From contig JAJDCO010000135.1 of the NCBI GenBank assembly GCA_029260795.1, positions 124,001-188,000 on the forward strand: 64,000 bases of DNA, written 5' to 3'. The notes beneath the pieces are model-generated. The model was not told the origin of the DNA, ran no database searches, and saw only the letters and a list, made by a program, of their open reading frames with translations. Source of the stretch: Planctomycetota bacterium. Its GTDB lineage: Bacteria; Planctomycetota; OFTM77. The translations under genes were made by a program, and so were the position numbers. Below, piece after piece: positions 36,101 through 43,596 of this stretch (positions within the stretch are counted from its first letter, which is position 1; every line of letters starts with the position of its first letter).

Positions 36101-36443
36101 CAACTGGATTCTCAACTCTCCTAAAGACTCCGAGCGCTACAAGCCTCGCGAAGCTCTCGGAATGGCGGCCGAAGCCCTCCGAACCTCCGAAGGCAAGCCC
36201 GTCGCCAACCGTCCTCACTACCGCGTGACCTTCGCCAAGGCGGCCCTCGCCGCCAACGAGCCGAAAGCCATGGGTACCGCGATGACGCTCATCCGGGAAG
36301 CCAAGGACCGGCTTCCGGAAGACGAGGAGATCCCGCAGATCCAAGAACAGATCAAGACCCTGATCCAGGAGCAGCAGAAAGCGGCTCAGGAGAAGGCCGA
36401 CGACGCCGAGAAGAAGAACGGCGAGCCGGACGACGGTCGCTGA
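33144..36443 (+). CDS. TMTC-like membrane glycosyltransferase with TPR domain
   Basis: The 1099-residue protein has an N-terminal half of about ten membrane helices with the TMTC signature: FVYDDLHLIQNNPMI after the first helix (acidic pair as in GT-C enzymes), YRPLTMWTYALNY, and FAVHPIHTEAVTRITGRADI. The C-terminal half, from about residue 480, has about ten TPRs (PRAHLNLADVYLRSNELSQA; DPNQAFPALDLAQCFIEKKQ) and ends in a Lys/Glu-rich coiled tail. Animal TMTC proteins transfer O-linked mannose from lipid-linked donors. A bacterial homologue may glycosylate exported proteins, but donor and target are unknown. A strong hairpin follows 8 nt after the stop. Confidence 0.82.
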   Translation: MDNEPRIEASSASSPPSPAASGSLWRTFAPLLIVVLLAIATVGAYWNTRTSPFVYDDLHLIQNNPMITENRVEEIFTTEYWAGFERGLIQSQRLYRPLTMWTYALNYQWSAPQGQGRGIFTNWFHDTNTVLHFLTVLLVYAVGFRLFGRRRLIATLGALIFAVHPIHTEAVTRITGRADILAGLFVFLSWWLYIKATETTEKPRPTWLTVTYWTGLLVSFFLGLISKEITVVLLPIVVLYDLVIRHHIHEGLSLRRSMGALFSRRLIGYAGIFAVLMVAMGIRTSVFMQNVEIPADAGIWERIQILADNISPEVSDIAPLDNALIGLSFTERLDDVLHILGYQIGLLVFPLTLSADYSYHQIPISPSFISGSALPWALATLAIFLAGLGLLAFRDHRAKIGFLILFFFVALVPVANFFVLIGTNLGERNLYIASAAVCWGFAWIFGNLWERKSALRYVAAIGIVVVSGLLAYRTVVRNADYSTERRLWVATVEAAPNAPRAHLNLADVYLRSNELSQAEVHAQRASELMPEFVRADLRLGDINMARGQLEEAAVHYTTVIEKLGDRLVYPDGPDAMRKLAQAYIELGNFDEGADAILAFSDKQAWRLFAQMEAAVILSEQAAQTGRLDGLERVRELLEDAARVQIQGGGDNARIIEADLFRLLGYTYRRLEMTERAMAAYLKSLEYDPNQAFPALDLAQCFIEKKQYTRALEYVDRAIELRPDLAKGYLVKAEVYEGWDDFETSLKSYQEALKQGQNERDPRLLFQIGRSFLRWASKFESSDDPMKRSRNREMYAKAQEVLTQGSDLDPDNPKPKLLIAEAYYKLGQLDEAIDTYQGLIARGIPVAHRCHRRLGDFLAELGELEQAEDHYLTAIDLNPRGRNPHLAYLGFLMKQERIEEAREIIDFLMANNRPSEPDSVVEWVRETLFESWEFAQFLFDFYAKTGDDAKADAWNLKVIEIAQAMTSNPDERDLGIEVGCDALNARANWILNSPKDSERYKPREALGMAAEALRTSEGKPVANRPHYRVTFAKAALAANEPKAMGTAMTLIREAKDRLPEDEEIPQIQEQIKTLIQEQQKAAQEKADDAEKKNGEPDDGR

Positions 36444-36450
36444 TACGAAC

Positions 36451-36485
36451 GTGTGCCGGGAGCGAGCTCATCGATCCCGGCACAC
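36451..36485 (+). terminator. Intrinsic terminator after the TMTC-like gene
   Basis: GTGTGCCGGGA and TCCCGGCACAC form perfect 11-nt arms around a 13-nt loop, 8 nt beyond the stop codon. The tail is only moderately T-rich (GGCCTTCCCTT). It separates the TMTC-like gene from the glycosyltransferase genes. Confidence 0.7.
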
Positions 36486-36520
36486 GGCCTTCCCTTCGCG
36501 CTGAGATCGAGAGGCGAGGC

Positions 36521-37621
36521 TTGGAGACACCCGTCGTCGCCTACATCAGCGGCCATGGCCTAGGACACGCTGCCCGTTGTGCCGAGGTCCTTCGATCTCT
36601 TCGTGTACTTCGGCCCGACCTCGGAATCCGAGTCCGATCGACGGCGGCGCCGTGGTTTCTCAGGGAGCGGCTGCCGGCCGACATCGTGATCGACGCCGTG
36701 CCGACCGATGTCGGCGTTCTCCAGCCCGACAGCTTCGGCGCCGATCCCCGTGGCTCCCTCGAGGCGTATGCTCGTCTGATCGAGTGCTGGGACGTTCGAG
36801 TGGCCGAGGAAGCGGCCGAGCTCGAGCGCTTTGGGGCCCGGGTCGTCCTCGCCGACATTCCACCGCTCGGAATCGCAGCCGGTCGGGCCGCCCACTGTCG
36901 GACTACTGCGATGGGCAACTTCGGTTGGGACTGGATCTACCAGCCATACCTCCAAGACCTCCCCCAGTTCGACACGGTCGTGGCTCACATCACAGCGATC
37001 TATGAGCTCACCGACGAGCTCTTCCGTCTTCCGCTCGCGGAGCCGATGCTGGCATTCCCACATCGACTCGACGTTCCGCTCATCGCTCGACGATCAGAGC
37101 GCGATCCTCGTGAGACCCGCCAGGTCTTGGGAATCCGAGGCTCACAACGCCTGGTGTTGCTCTCCTTCGGGGGATTCGGGGCCGGGGAGATCGGACGGAC
37201 ACTCGATCCCGCGGACGACATCCGCTTCGTCGGCGGAGAGTGGGAGCGGGCTGCCTTCCCGCCGTCACCGCTTTCCTACACGGACGTCGTGGCCGCCGCC
37301 GATGCTGTCGTCACCAAGCCGGGCTTCAGCCTCTTCGCCGAGTGCCTCGCCCACGGCACGCCGATCATCTTCGTTCCGAGGGCCCGATTCGCCGAGGCGG
37401 ACCTCCTGGTCGAGGAGCTCGCTCGCCTCCGCTGGCCCCGTGCGGAGCTGCGGCGGGAGTCTCTCGTCTCGGGCGAGTGGGTCCGAGAGGTTCGATCGCT
37501 GCTCGATACGCTTTCCCGAGCGGAGCCCCAGTCTGCCACCGGTGCCGAGCTCGTGGCGCGCCGTCTCCTGGAAGCCTGTCAGCTTCCGGCTGGACTCGAC
37601 GGATCTGACAAAGGCGATTGA
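36521..37621 (+). CDS. Glycosyltransferase-like protein, GT-B fold (MurG/GT28 type)
   Basis: The start is TTG 36521, with GAGG 6 nt upstream. The 366-residue protein has an N-terminal Gly-rich loop GHGLGHAARCAEVLRSL and a C-terminal nucleotide-sugar segment VVTKPGFSLFAECLAHGTPI with upstream LLSFGGFGAGEIG. These resemble MurG/GT28 enzymes and the N-terminal half of L-arabinokinases. The likely role is sugar transfer in polysaccharide or glycolipid synthesis; donor and acceptor are unknown. It is the first of three + strand glycosyltransferase genes of the polysaccharide locus. Confidence 0.75.
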   Translation: METPVVAYISGHGLGHAARCAEVLRSLRVLRPDLGIRVRSTAAPWFLRERLPADIVIDAVPTDVGVLQPDSFGADPRGSLEAYARLIECWDVRVAEEAAELERFGARVVLADIPPLGIAAGRAAHCRTTAMGNFGWDWIYQPYLQDLPQFDTVVAHITAIYELTDELFRLPLAEPMLAFPHRLDVPLIARRSERDPRETRQVLGIRGSQRLVLLSFGGFGAGEIGRTLDPADDIRFVGGEWERAAFPPSPLSYTDVVAAADAVVTKPGFSLFAECLAHGTPIIFVPRARFAEADLLVEELARLRWPRAELRRESLVSGEWVREVRSLLDTLSRAEPQSATGAELVARRLLEACQLPAGLDGSDKGD

Positions 37622-37693
37622 CTCGGGTCCCGAGGCTCAACCGTCGGATGCGATTCGGTCGATCCTGGGAATGGAACCCGTTCGGAGGCCAGG

Positions 37694-38920
37694 ATGCCGT
37701 CCCGTCCACCGGCTGTGCTTCTGGTCGATCCTCGGGACGAGATCGGCGGAGACAGCCTCGTCCATCTCGAGCTGCTCCGGCAACTCGATCGAACTCGCTT
37801 TCGGCCGATCGTGCTGTGCCACGATCGGGGCCCACTCCCGGCGCGCTATCGCAGCTTGGCCGGCGTCGAGACTTGGTCGATCGATTGCGGCACGCGAGAC
37901 AAGGAGCAGCCTCGTGGAGGCTGGCTCGGCATGACCTCGTGGTTTCGCAGCGCGGGGACTTCGGTGCGCGCGCTGGGACAAGTCTGGCAGCGCGCACAGA
38001 AGTCGGGCGTGCGCCTCATCCACGCCAGCAACATGCGGCGCGGCGCGGCAATCGGCAGCGCTTTGGCCCGCACGCTCGGAGCTCCGTGGATCCTCCACGG
38101 TCACTCCGTTCTGGGACCCCATGTCCTCGACCGATACTTCGCTCGTCACGCGGACCGAATCGCCTGCGTCTCGCGGATCACGCAGGAGGCCTTTCTTCGA
38201 GCCGACGTGCCCTCGGATCGCCTGGTCTTGATCGAGAACTCCGTCGACCCCCGACGAGTCTTCGCGCCCGAAGGCGGCGCAGGCTTCCGGCGACGGCATG
38301 GCATCCCCGACCATGGAACCGTCTTCGGCTGGGTCGGGCGTCTGACTCCCTCCAAGGGTCCGGACACGTTTCTCGAGGCCGCCGCGATCGTCTCGAAGCT
38401 CACGCCCGACGCCTGGTTCGTCCTGGTGGGCGACGCCGAGATCTTCGATGCCAATCGTGACTACGAGTCAGAGCTCTTGCGCCTGGCGCGCGACCTCGGT
38501 ATTGCCGAGAGGGTGGTCTTCACGGGCTTCGTGGACGACGTCGCGGAAGCCTATGCCGCTTTCGATCACTCCGTGATCACGACTCGCGATGAAGGATTCG
38601 GGCTCGTCAACGTCGAGTCGATGCTGGCGGAGCTCCCGATCGTAGCAGTCCGTGTCGGCGCGATTCCCGAGATCCTCGAGCACGGGCGCACGGCGCTCCT
38701 GGTGCCTCCCGAGTCGCCCCGTGAGCTCGCGCAAGCGTTGTCCCGACTGCTCGCGGATCCCGAGCGAGCTCGTCAGCTCGCCCAGGCGGCTCGCGAGTCT
38801 GCAGAGAAGCGCTACCCACCTCGAGCTTTCGTTCGAGCATTCGAGGCGCTCTACGCCGATCTGATCGGGCCGGGTCGCCATGAGCCTGTGGCGGTCGGAA
38901 CCGAGAGTGGGGCGCGATGA
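37694..38920 (+). CDS. Glycosyltransferase family 4
   Basis: This 408-residue GT-B retaining transferase has the linker segment GWVGRLTPSKGPDTFLEAAA and the EX7E motif in DEGFGLVNVESMLAELPIVA, followed by VGAIPEILEHGRTALLVPPE. The N-terminal acceptor domain starts AVLLVDPRDEIGGDSLVHLE. Its stop overlaps the next glycosyltransferase start as ATGA. The donor is unknown. Confidence 0.88.
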   Translation: MPSRPPAVLLVDPRDEIGGDSLVHLELLRQLDRTRFRPIVLCHDRGPLPARYRSLAGVETWSIDCGTRDKEQPRGGWLGMTSWFRSAGTSVRALGQVWQRAQKSGVRLIHASNMRRGAAIGSALARTLGAPWILHGHSVLGPHVLDRYFARHADRIACVSRITQEAFLRADVPSDRLVLIENSVDPRRVFAPEGGAGFRRRHGIPDHGTVFGWVGRLTPSKGPDTFLEAAAIVSKLTPDAWFVLVGDAEIFDANRDYESELLRLARDLGIAERVVFTGFVDDVAEAYAAFDHSVITTRDEGFGLVNVESMLAELPIVAVRVGAIPEILEHGRTALLVPPESPRELAQALSRLLADPERARQLAQAARESAEKRYPPRAFVRAFEALYADLIGPGRHEPVAVGTESGAR

Positions 38921-40143
38921 GCACCGCCACGACGCTCTCTTCGAGAATCAGGCCTTCCTCGTCCGCGACCCGGCCTTGGGTGCTCGCCTCGGAGACTCTC
39001 GCAACCGATGGGGGCGGTGAGCGGATGATCGAACGCACCGCACTCGCGCTCAGATCCCATCGCCCGGTGCGCATCCTGCCCCTGTTCGAAGGAGGGGCCG
39101 AGGGTCGAACCGCCCGCTCGTTGCGGAGTGCGGACATCCCCGTCGACGAGATCGCGCTGTTCCCGCACCGATTGACGCATCCCCGCGACCTTTGGCCCCA
39201 TCGTCATTGGAGCGCTCTCACCAAGTACCTCGTCGATCACCGAATCGGGGCCGTGGTCTCCTACTCGGTGCGCGGTGCCTTGCGGCTCGTGCGCCCGTGC
39301 CGCCGAGCCGGCGTGCCTCTCCTCGTCTCGCTTCACCAGTCGGCTCCATTCTTCGGCGAGCCCGGCGCCCGTCTCAAGCGACTCCTCGCCGGTCGTGAGC
39401 TCCGTGGCGCCGTCACGAAGTGGATTGTCCTTTCGTCACGTGCGCGAGACGAGCTCTCCTGTTGGGGAATGCCGATCGAGCGCATCGACATGATCCCGAA
39501 CGGAATCGATCTCGAGCTCTGGAGTCCTCAAGCTGTCCCACGACCGGCCATCCGGAAAATGCGGGCCGAGCTCGGGTCGTCCGACAACGACTTCGTCATC
39601 GGCTCATTAGCAAGGCTGCACCCACTCAAGAACCTCTCCCTGGCGATCACCGCCTTGGCTCGACTTCGCGATCTCCGACCGCTCGCACGGCTCGTGATTG
39701 CGGGAGGGCCCGCCGGTGATGCACCCAACCATCTCGAGGAGCTTCGAGCCCACGCGCGTCGATCGGGGGTCGAGGCCTGCGTCCAATTCGCCGGGCACTT
39801 GCCAGATCCACGTGCCTTCCTGGCGGCCTGTGACGTCCTCTTGCAGCCGTCCCGTCAGGAAGCCAGTCCACTCTCCATTCTGGAGGCTCTGGCACTCGAG
39901 CGACCGGTGGTCGCGACCTCGGTCGGCGGTGTCTCCGAGCTCCTCGGAAACGGCGCACACGGATGGCTTGTCCCGTCGGACGACGCGTCTGCGATGCGGC
40001 TCGCCCTCGAGGAGATCCATGATAAGCCGTCCGAGGCGCGACGACGCGGTCTCCTGGGACGCCAGTTCGTCGCTTCGCACCACGACTGGTCACGAACCGC
40101 AGAACGCCTCGACTCCTCCATCTCCGACGTCGCTCGCCCCTGA
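38917..40143 (+). CDS. Glycosyltransferase family 4
   Basis: This 408-residue GT-B transferase starts by ATGA overlap with the gene before. Landmarks are GGGERMIERTALAL in the N-terminal domain, IGSLARLHPLKNLSLAITAL, and EX7E in EASPLSILEALALERPVVAT. VGGVSELLGNGAHGWLVP follows. It ends the + strand polysaccharide unit, facing the - strand unit with a 24-nt gap and an inverted repeat at the junction. Confidence 0.88.
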   Translation: MSTATTLSSRIRPSSSATRPWVLASETLATDGGGERMIERTALALRSHRPVRILPLFEGGAEGRTARSLRSADIPVDEIALFPHRLTHPRDLWPHRHWSALTKYLVDHRIGAVVSYSVRGALRLVRPCRRAGVPLLVSLHQSAPFFGEPGARLKRLLAGRELRGAVTKWIVLSSRARDELSCWGMPIERIDMIPNGIDLELWSPQAVPRPAIRKMRAELGSSDNDFVIGSLARLHPLKNLSLAITALARLRDLRPLARLVIAGGPAGDAPNHLEELRAHARRSGVEACVQFAGHLPDPRAFLAACDVLLQPSRQEASPLSILEALALERPVVATSVGGVSELLGNGAHGWLVPSDDASAMRLALEEIHDKPSEARRRGLLGRQFVASHHDWSRTAERLDSSISDVARP

Positions 40144-40150
40144 AGTCCTG

Positions 40151-40185
40151 CCGATCGATCGAGGACGTCAGGTGGGATCGATCGG
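40151..40185. terminator. Inverted repeat at convergent gene ends
   Basis: CCGATCGATC and GATCGATCGG are perfect 10-nt arms around a 15-nt loop, spanning the junction of the two convergent polysaccharide units and overlapping the last codons of the - strand gene. No T tract follows, so a terminator role is only likely by position. Confidence 0.4.
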
Positions 40186-41154
40186 TCGGCGCACCCTCGA
40201 GCGTTGGAGAGACGGCGCGAGCGACGCCACATCTGAGAGCATCGTCGACCGAGGCAACACGAGCTGAGCGTCGTGCCGATGGTGATAGAGACCGCAGCCA
40301 TCGACCACGGAGTCGCGCACCTCACAGCCTTCCCCGACGTAGGAGTTTGCCAGGATCGCGCTGTCGCGAATCACGGCGCGGTCCCCGACGAAGCAGTGCT
40401 CCCCCACCACGACTCGGGGACCGATCACGGCTCCCGGACCGATCCGACTGTTCCGACCGATCAAGACCGGAGGAACGAGTCGAGCCGTGGAATCGATGCG
40501 GACGTTCGACTGAAGAAAGACGCCGTCGCGCCACGCGCGTCCGACCCCGAGCCAGGGAAGCTCTTCACATGCGGTGAGGTTGAGCTCGAGGAGATCTCCG
40601 GGCGATCGGCAGGGTCGACAATCCGTCGCCAGGATCCCGTCGGGCTCGACGGCGCCGGAGTCCCTCCAGAGGCCTTCGAGAGACTCCCGGGTGTCGTGGT
40701 GCTCGAAAGCCTCTGTCAAAGTCCGGGATGGTCCCAGAAGGGCGGACCATGGATCTCCAGGGCGGACCGACACCGCCAGGACATCCGCGGAGCTGGCTTG
40801 ACGAAGCGTTCGAATCAAGTCGGGCGACAGAAGGCAGTCATCTTGAAGCAGAACCAGACTCCGAGCCATTCCGGTTGCGATCCCTCTCAGACTCGCGACG
40901 ACGCCCTCGGGTCCGGCCAGTCGATGCCACGCGAGTCGAACACCCCAGCGACGCCCCTCACCCAAGATCTCCTTGTATCGACGATGCTGCTCCGAGACGA
41001 GAAGGTGCACGACGGAGATTCCCGCGCAGCGGCAGGCGGCGAGGTGGTGGCCCAAGACCGAAACGTTTGCGACCGTGTGCAGCGGTGGAGGCAAGCGCCG
41101 CGTGAGAACTCCGAATCGGCTCCAAGGGCCGACACTCACGATCACCGCTTCCAC
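40168..41154 (-). CDS. Degenerate sugar nucleotidyltransferase-like protein with left-handed helix
   Basis: I start at GTG 41154, so that VEAVIVSVG aligns with the opening AVILAAG strand; a GTG at 41145 overlaps the STAS stop. Of 328 residues, about 1-210 resemble a nucleotidyltransferase Rossmann fold (PLHTVANVSVLGHHLAACRC; LVLLQDDCLLSPDLI). About 230-300 are hexapeptide repeats of a left-handed beta helix (IGRNSRIGPGAVIGPRVVVG). The GxGTRL nucleotide loop reads VGPWSRF and the PKP lysine is replaced (PPPL), so it is probably not an active nucleotidyltransferase. It could be a regulatory or structural relative of GDP-mannose pyrophosphorylase-type proteins. Confidence 0.72.
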   Translation of the reverse strand: MEAVIVSVGPWSRFGVLTRRLPPPLHTVANVSVLGHHLAACRCAGISVVHLLVSEQHRRYKEILGEGRRWGVRLAWHRLAGPEGVVASLRGIATGMARSLVLLQDDCLLSPDLIRTLRQASSADVLAVSVRPGDPWSALLGPSRTLTEAFEHHDTRESLEGLWRDSGAVEPDGILATDCRPCRSPGDLLELNLTACEELPWLGVGRAWRDGVFLQSNVRIDSTARLVPPVLIGRNSRIGPGAVIGPRVVVGEHCFVGDRAVIRDSAILANSYVGEGCEVRDSVVDGCGLYHHRHDAQLVLPRSTMLSDVASLAPSLQRSRVRRPIDPT

Positions 41155-41588
41155 GACACCCCACCCATCTCTTCCAACAGGAGCTCGAGCGCATGCTCTC
41201 TCGAGTCGCAGACGTCGATCACTCGTTGAACCCTCGAAAGCTCCAGCAGCACACGCATGGCCGGCGACAACCCGAAGATCACGAGCCGACCGCCATGACA
41301 CGTCATCTCACGCCAAGCGAGCAAGAGGACGCCCATCCCCGCGCTGCTCAGCAGACCGACCTCGGTCAAGTCCAGTGCCAGGCCACGGCCCCCCCCACGC
41401 AGGGACCGGTGACAGAGCTCGACGAGCTCCCGCTGGCGACTCCCGTCCAGGTCCCCTTGCAACCCGACGACACGCTCGTCCGACGCCCCCGACTCGGAGC
41501 TCGTTCGATGCGATGCGTCCGTCAGGGACGGTCGTCTGCGAGTGGTTCGATGCCGTATCCGTCTCACGGAGCTTTTCGCCTCGGTCAA
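41142..41588 (-). CDS. STAS-domain protein (anti-sigma-antagonist-like)
   Basis: This 148-residue protein probably starts at TTG 41588, overlapping the sugar-transferase stop as TTGA. The first 35 residues are basic and low in structure. The STAS fold follows (VVGLQGDLDGSRQRELVELC; LALDLTEVGLLSSAGMGVLL), with the Ser pair at the position phosphorylated in SpoIIAA/RsbV. Such proteins switch partners by phosphorylation. Inside a polysaccharide operon it suggests post-translational control of synthesis or sigma-factor control. No anti-sigma kinase is encoded nearby. Confidence 0.8.
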   Translation of the reverse strand: MTEAKSSVRRIRHRTTRRRPSLTDASHRTSSESGASDERVVGLQGDLDGSRQRELVELCHRSLRGGGRGLALDLTEVGLLSSAGMGVLLLAWREMTCHGGRLVIFGLSPAMRVLLELSRVQRVIDVCDSREHALELLLEEMGGVSWKR

Positions 41589-42355
41589 TAGGCTCCCCGG
41601 CCGGAGAGCACGGCCGGGATGGTGCGCAGGAGAATCCAGAGGTCCAATGCCAACGATTGGCGATCGATGTAATCGAGATCGAGCTGCACTTGCCGCGCGA
41701 ACCCGATCTCACTCCGCCCCATGACTTGCCAGAAGCACGTCAAGCCGGGTTTCACCTCGAGGCGAGTGCGATCGAGCAGCGTGTACCTCTCCACTTCTTG
41801 AGGCAGAGGGGGTCGTGGCCCGACCAGCGACATCTCGCCTTTCAAGACGTTCCAGAGCTGCGGGAGCTCATCGATCGAGGACCGCCGAAGCCAATGGCCA
41901 CACCGAGTCGTCCTCGGGTCTCGTCGCATCTTGAAGATCACTCCCTGAGTCGCGCTTCGATGTCGGAGGTTCTCCAACCCGCTCTCGGCTTCTTCGACCA
42001 TCGATCGCAGCTTGAAGAGCGTGAACTCCCGACCGCCTTGCCCCACCCGGCGCTGGCGATACAAGACGGGTCCGCGATCCTCCAGCTTGATCGCGAGTGC
42101 CGCAATCAGGAGTATCGGCAGAATCAGAATCAACGCCACAGAGGCTCCGATCAGATCGAGACCTCGCTTGCATCTCTGCTTCCGGCGAATCGCCTGCCGC
42201 CATCGATTCTCCGCCCGTCGTTGACGTCGACGAATCTCGCCCTGGCGGCCCGGAGCGTAGCGCTCGAGAAGCTCGGCAGCGAATTGCTCTCGAAAGGTCC
42301 GCTCCCACTCGATGGGTGACATGAGCTGGGATCGGTCTCGACGCAAGAGAGTCAC
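41585..42355 (-). CDS. Initiating sugar-phosphate transferase (polyprenyl-P, PglC/WcaJ C-terminal type)
   Basis: The start is GTG 42355, overlapping the GT2 stop as GTGA, with GGAGGA just upstream. The 256-residue protein has one hydrophobic re-entrant or membrane helix (GLDLIGASVALILILPILLI) after the KR-D motif. The catalytic domain follows: GPVLYRQRRVGQGGREFTLF, KLRSM, RRSSIDELPQLWNVLKGEMS, LVGPRPPLP. It attaches the first sugar phosphate to undecaprenyl phosphate at the inner membrane, starting repeat-unit assembly. It is the short form without the N-terminal membrane domain of WcaJ. Confidence 0.92.
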   Translation of the reverse strand: MTLLRRDRSQLMSPIEWERTFREQFAAELLERYAPGRQGEIRRRQRRAENRWRQAIRRKQRCKRGLDLIGASVALILILPILLIAALAIKLEDRGPVLYRQRRVGQGGREFTLFKLRSMVEEAESGLENLRHRSATQGVIFKMRRDPRTTRCGHWLRRSSIDELPQLWNVLKGEMSLVGPRPPLPQEVERYTLLDRTRLEVKPGLTCFWQVMGRSEIGFARQVQLDLDYIDRQSLALDLWILLRTIPAVLSGRGAY

Positions 42356-43596
42356 GAGTCCTCCCTCCCGGCTCCTGCCAGGCGACGCGACGAATCCGTG
42401 CGCTCGGAAGGACGCTCGGTGCGGACCCAATCGGAGTCGGCCCGCCGGTGCGATGACAGAACGCTTCGAGCGCCGATACCGCCGTACAAGCCGAGCTTCC
42501 AAGCGATGAAGCCGGGCAACGACCCCAAGCTGCGAGCGAGAACCGTCGGCCTCTCGAAGCGGTCGGCGAACGCCACGGCGATCGACAAGCTCGCCAGCGT
42601 CACGATTCCGGCTGCGAGCTGGACTCCGTCTCCGGTGAGCCCGCCAACCGTCAGTCCCAGCATGCCGATCCCGGCCAGGCAGGTGACCGGCGGAATGATC
42701 AGATCCAAAGCGCTCTCGAGTGCGAGCGCGTTCCTTCCCAGCAGCCCGTGAACGACCAAGGTCAGCCAGCGCTGCGCGATCAGTCGTGGTCGGGCGCCCT
42801 CCCAGCGTCGGCGCTGCTCCACCGCCGCGCGTCGACTCGGAGCCGGCCGAGCCCAGACACGCGCCTCACGACAGAAGGTCACCCGCTCTCCGGACTGGGC
42901 GAGATCCAACGCGAGCTCCCAATCCTCCAGCAAGGCGCCATCACTCCAGCGATGACGGTCGAAGATCTCGGGGCGAAAGGCCATCGCGTTGCCTCGCAGA
43001 CCCGCCGAAAGCCCGAGCCTGGCTCGACCCGCCGGGCGAGCGCCATTGAAGAGACGGCTGGCAAGGACGGCAACGCCACCCCAGGGCCCCTGACCCGAGC
43101 GACTTCCGTAGAAGCCCTGCACGGCTCTCTCGCCTCGCGCGAGAGCCGCTCCCAGGGCTCGGAGACAGTCCGGATGGACTCGGCTATCCGCGTCGAAGAA
43201 GACCCAGCCGTCATAGCCGGGCAGCGCACGCAGGTTCTCGATCAAGGCATTCAGGGCATAGCCCTTGCCCCGTCGCGTCGGCTCTCGACGCTCCCACACG
43301 GTTGCGCCACTCTCCCGCGCCCGCTGGGCCGTCTCGTCCTGGCAGTTGTCCGCCAGAACGAAGACGTCGAAGCGGTCGACCGGATAACGCGACCTCGAGA
43401 TCGATCGCACGGCCACGGCGATCTCCGACTCCTCGTCATGCGCTGGAATGAGAACGGCCAGGCGGAGCAACGGTCCGTCCTCGCTCCCCGAAGAGTGCGT
43501 GCGCCTCGTGCCCCACGCCGCCATCAGCGCCACCCAGGCACTCGCGAGTGCCGCCAGAATGAACAGTGATGTCGCGAAGATCGTCACGACGGACAT
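42352..43596 (-). CDS. Membrane glycosyltransferase family 2
   Basis: The start is ATG 43596, preceded by GGGGAG at 9 nt; it overlaps the upstream gene by 13 nt. The 414-residue protein has an N-terminal membrane helix, a GT-A domain (LAVLIPAHDEESEIAVAVRS; FVLADNCQDETA; DADSRVHPDCL; LLEDWELALDL; QRRRW), then three or more C-terminal helices. The DxD and ED/QxxRW motifs mark a processive or polymer-type GT2 related to cellulose synthase-like enzymes. It probably adds a backbone sugar. Confidence 0.9.
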   Translation of the reverse strand: MSVVTIFATSLFILAALASAWVALMAAWGTRRTHSSGSEDGPLLRLAVLIPAHDEESEIAVAVRSISRSRYPVDRFDVFVLADNCQDETAQRARESGATVWERREPTRRGKGYALNALIENLRALPGYDGWVFFDADSRVHPDCLRALGAALARGERAVQGFYGSRSGQGPWGGVAVLASRLFNGARPAGRARLGLSAGLRGNAMAFRPEIFDRHRWSDGALLEDWELALDLAQSGERVTFCREARVWARPAPSRRAAVEQRRRWEGARPRLIAQRWLTLVVHGLLGRNALALESALDLIIPPVTCLAGIGMLGLTVGGLTGDGVQLAAGIVTLASLSIAVAFADRFERPTVLARSLGSLPGFIAWKLGLYGGIGARSVLSSHRRADSDWVRTERPSERTDSSRRLAGAGREDS

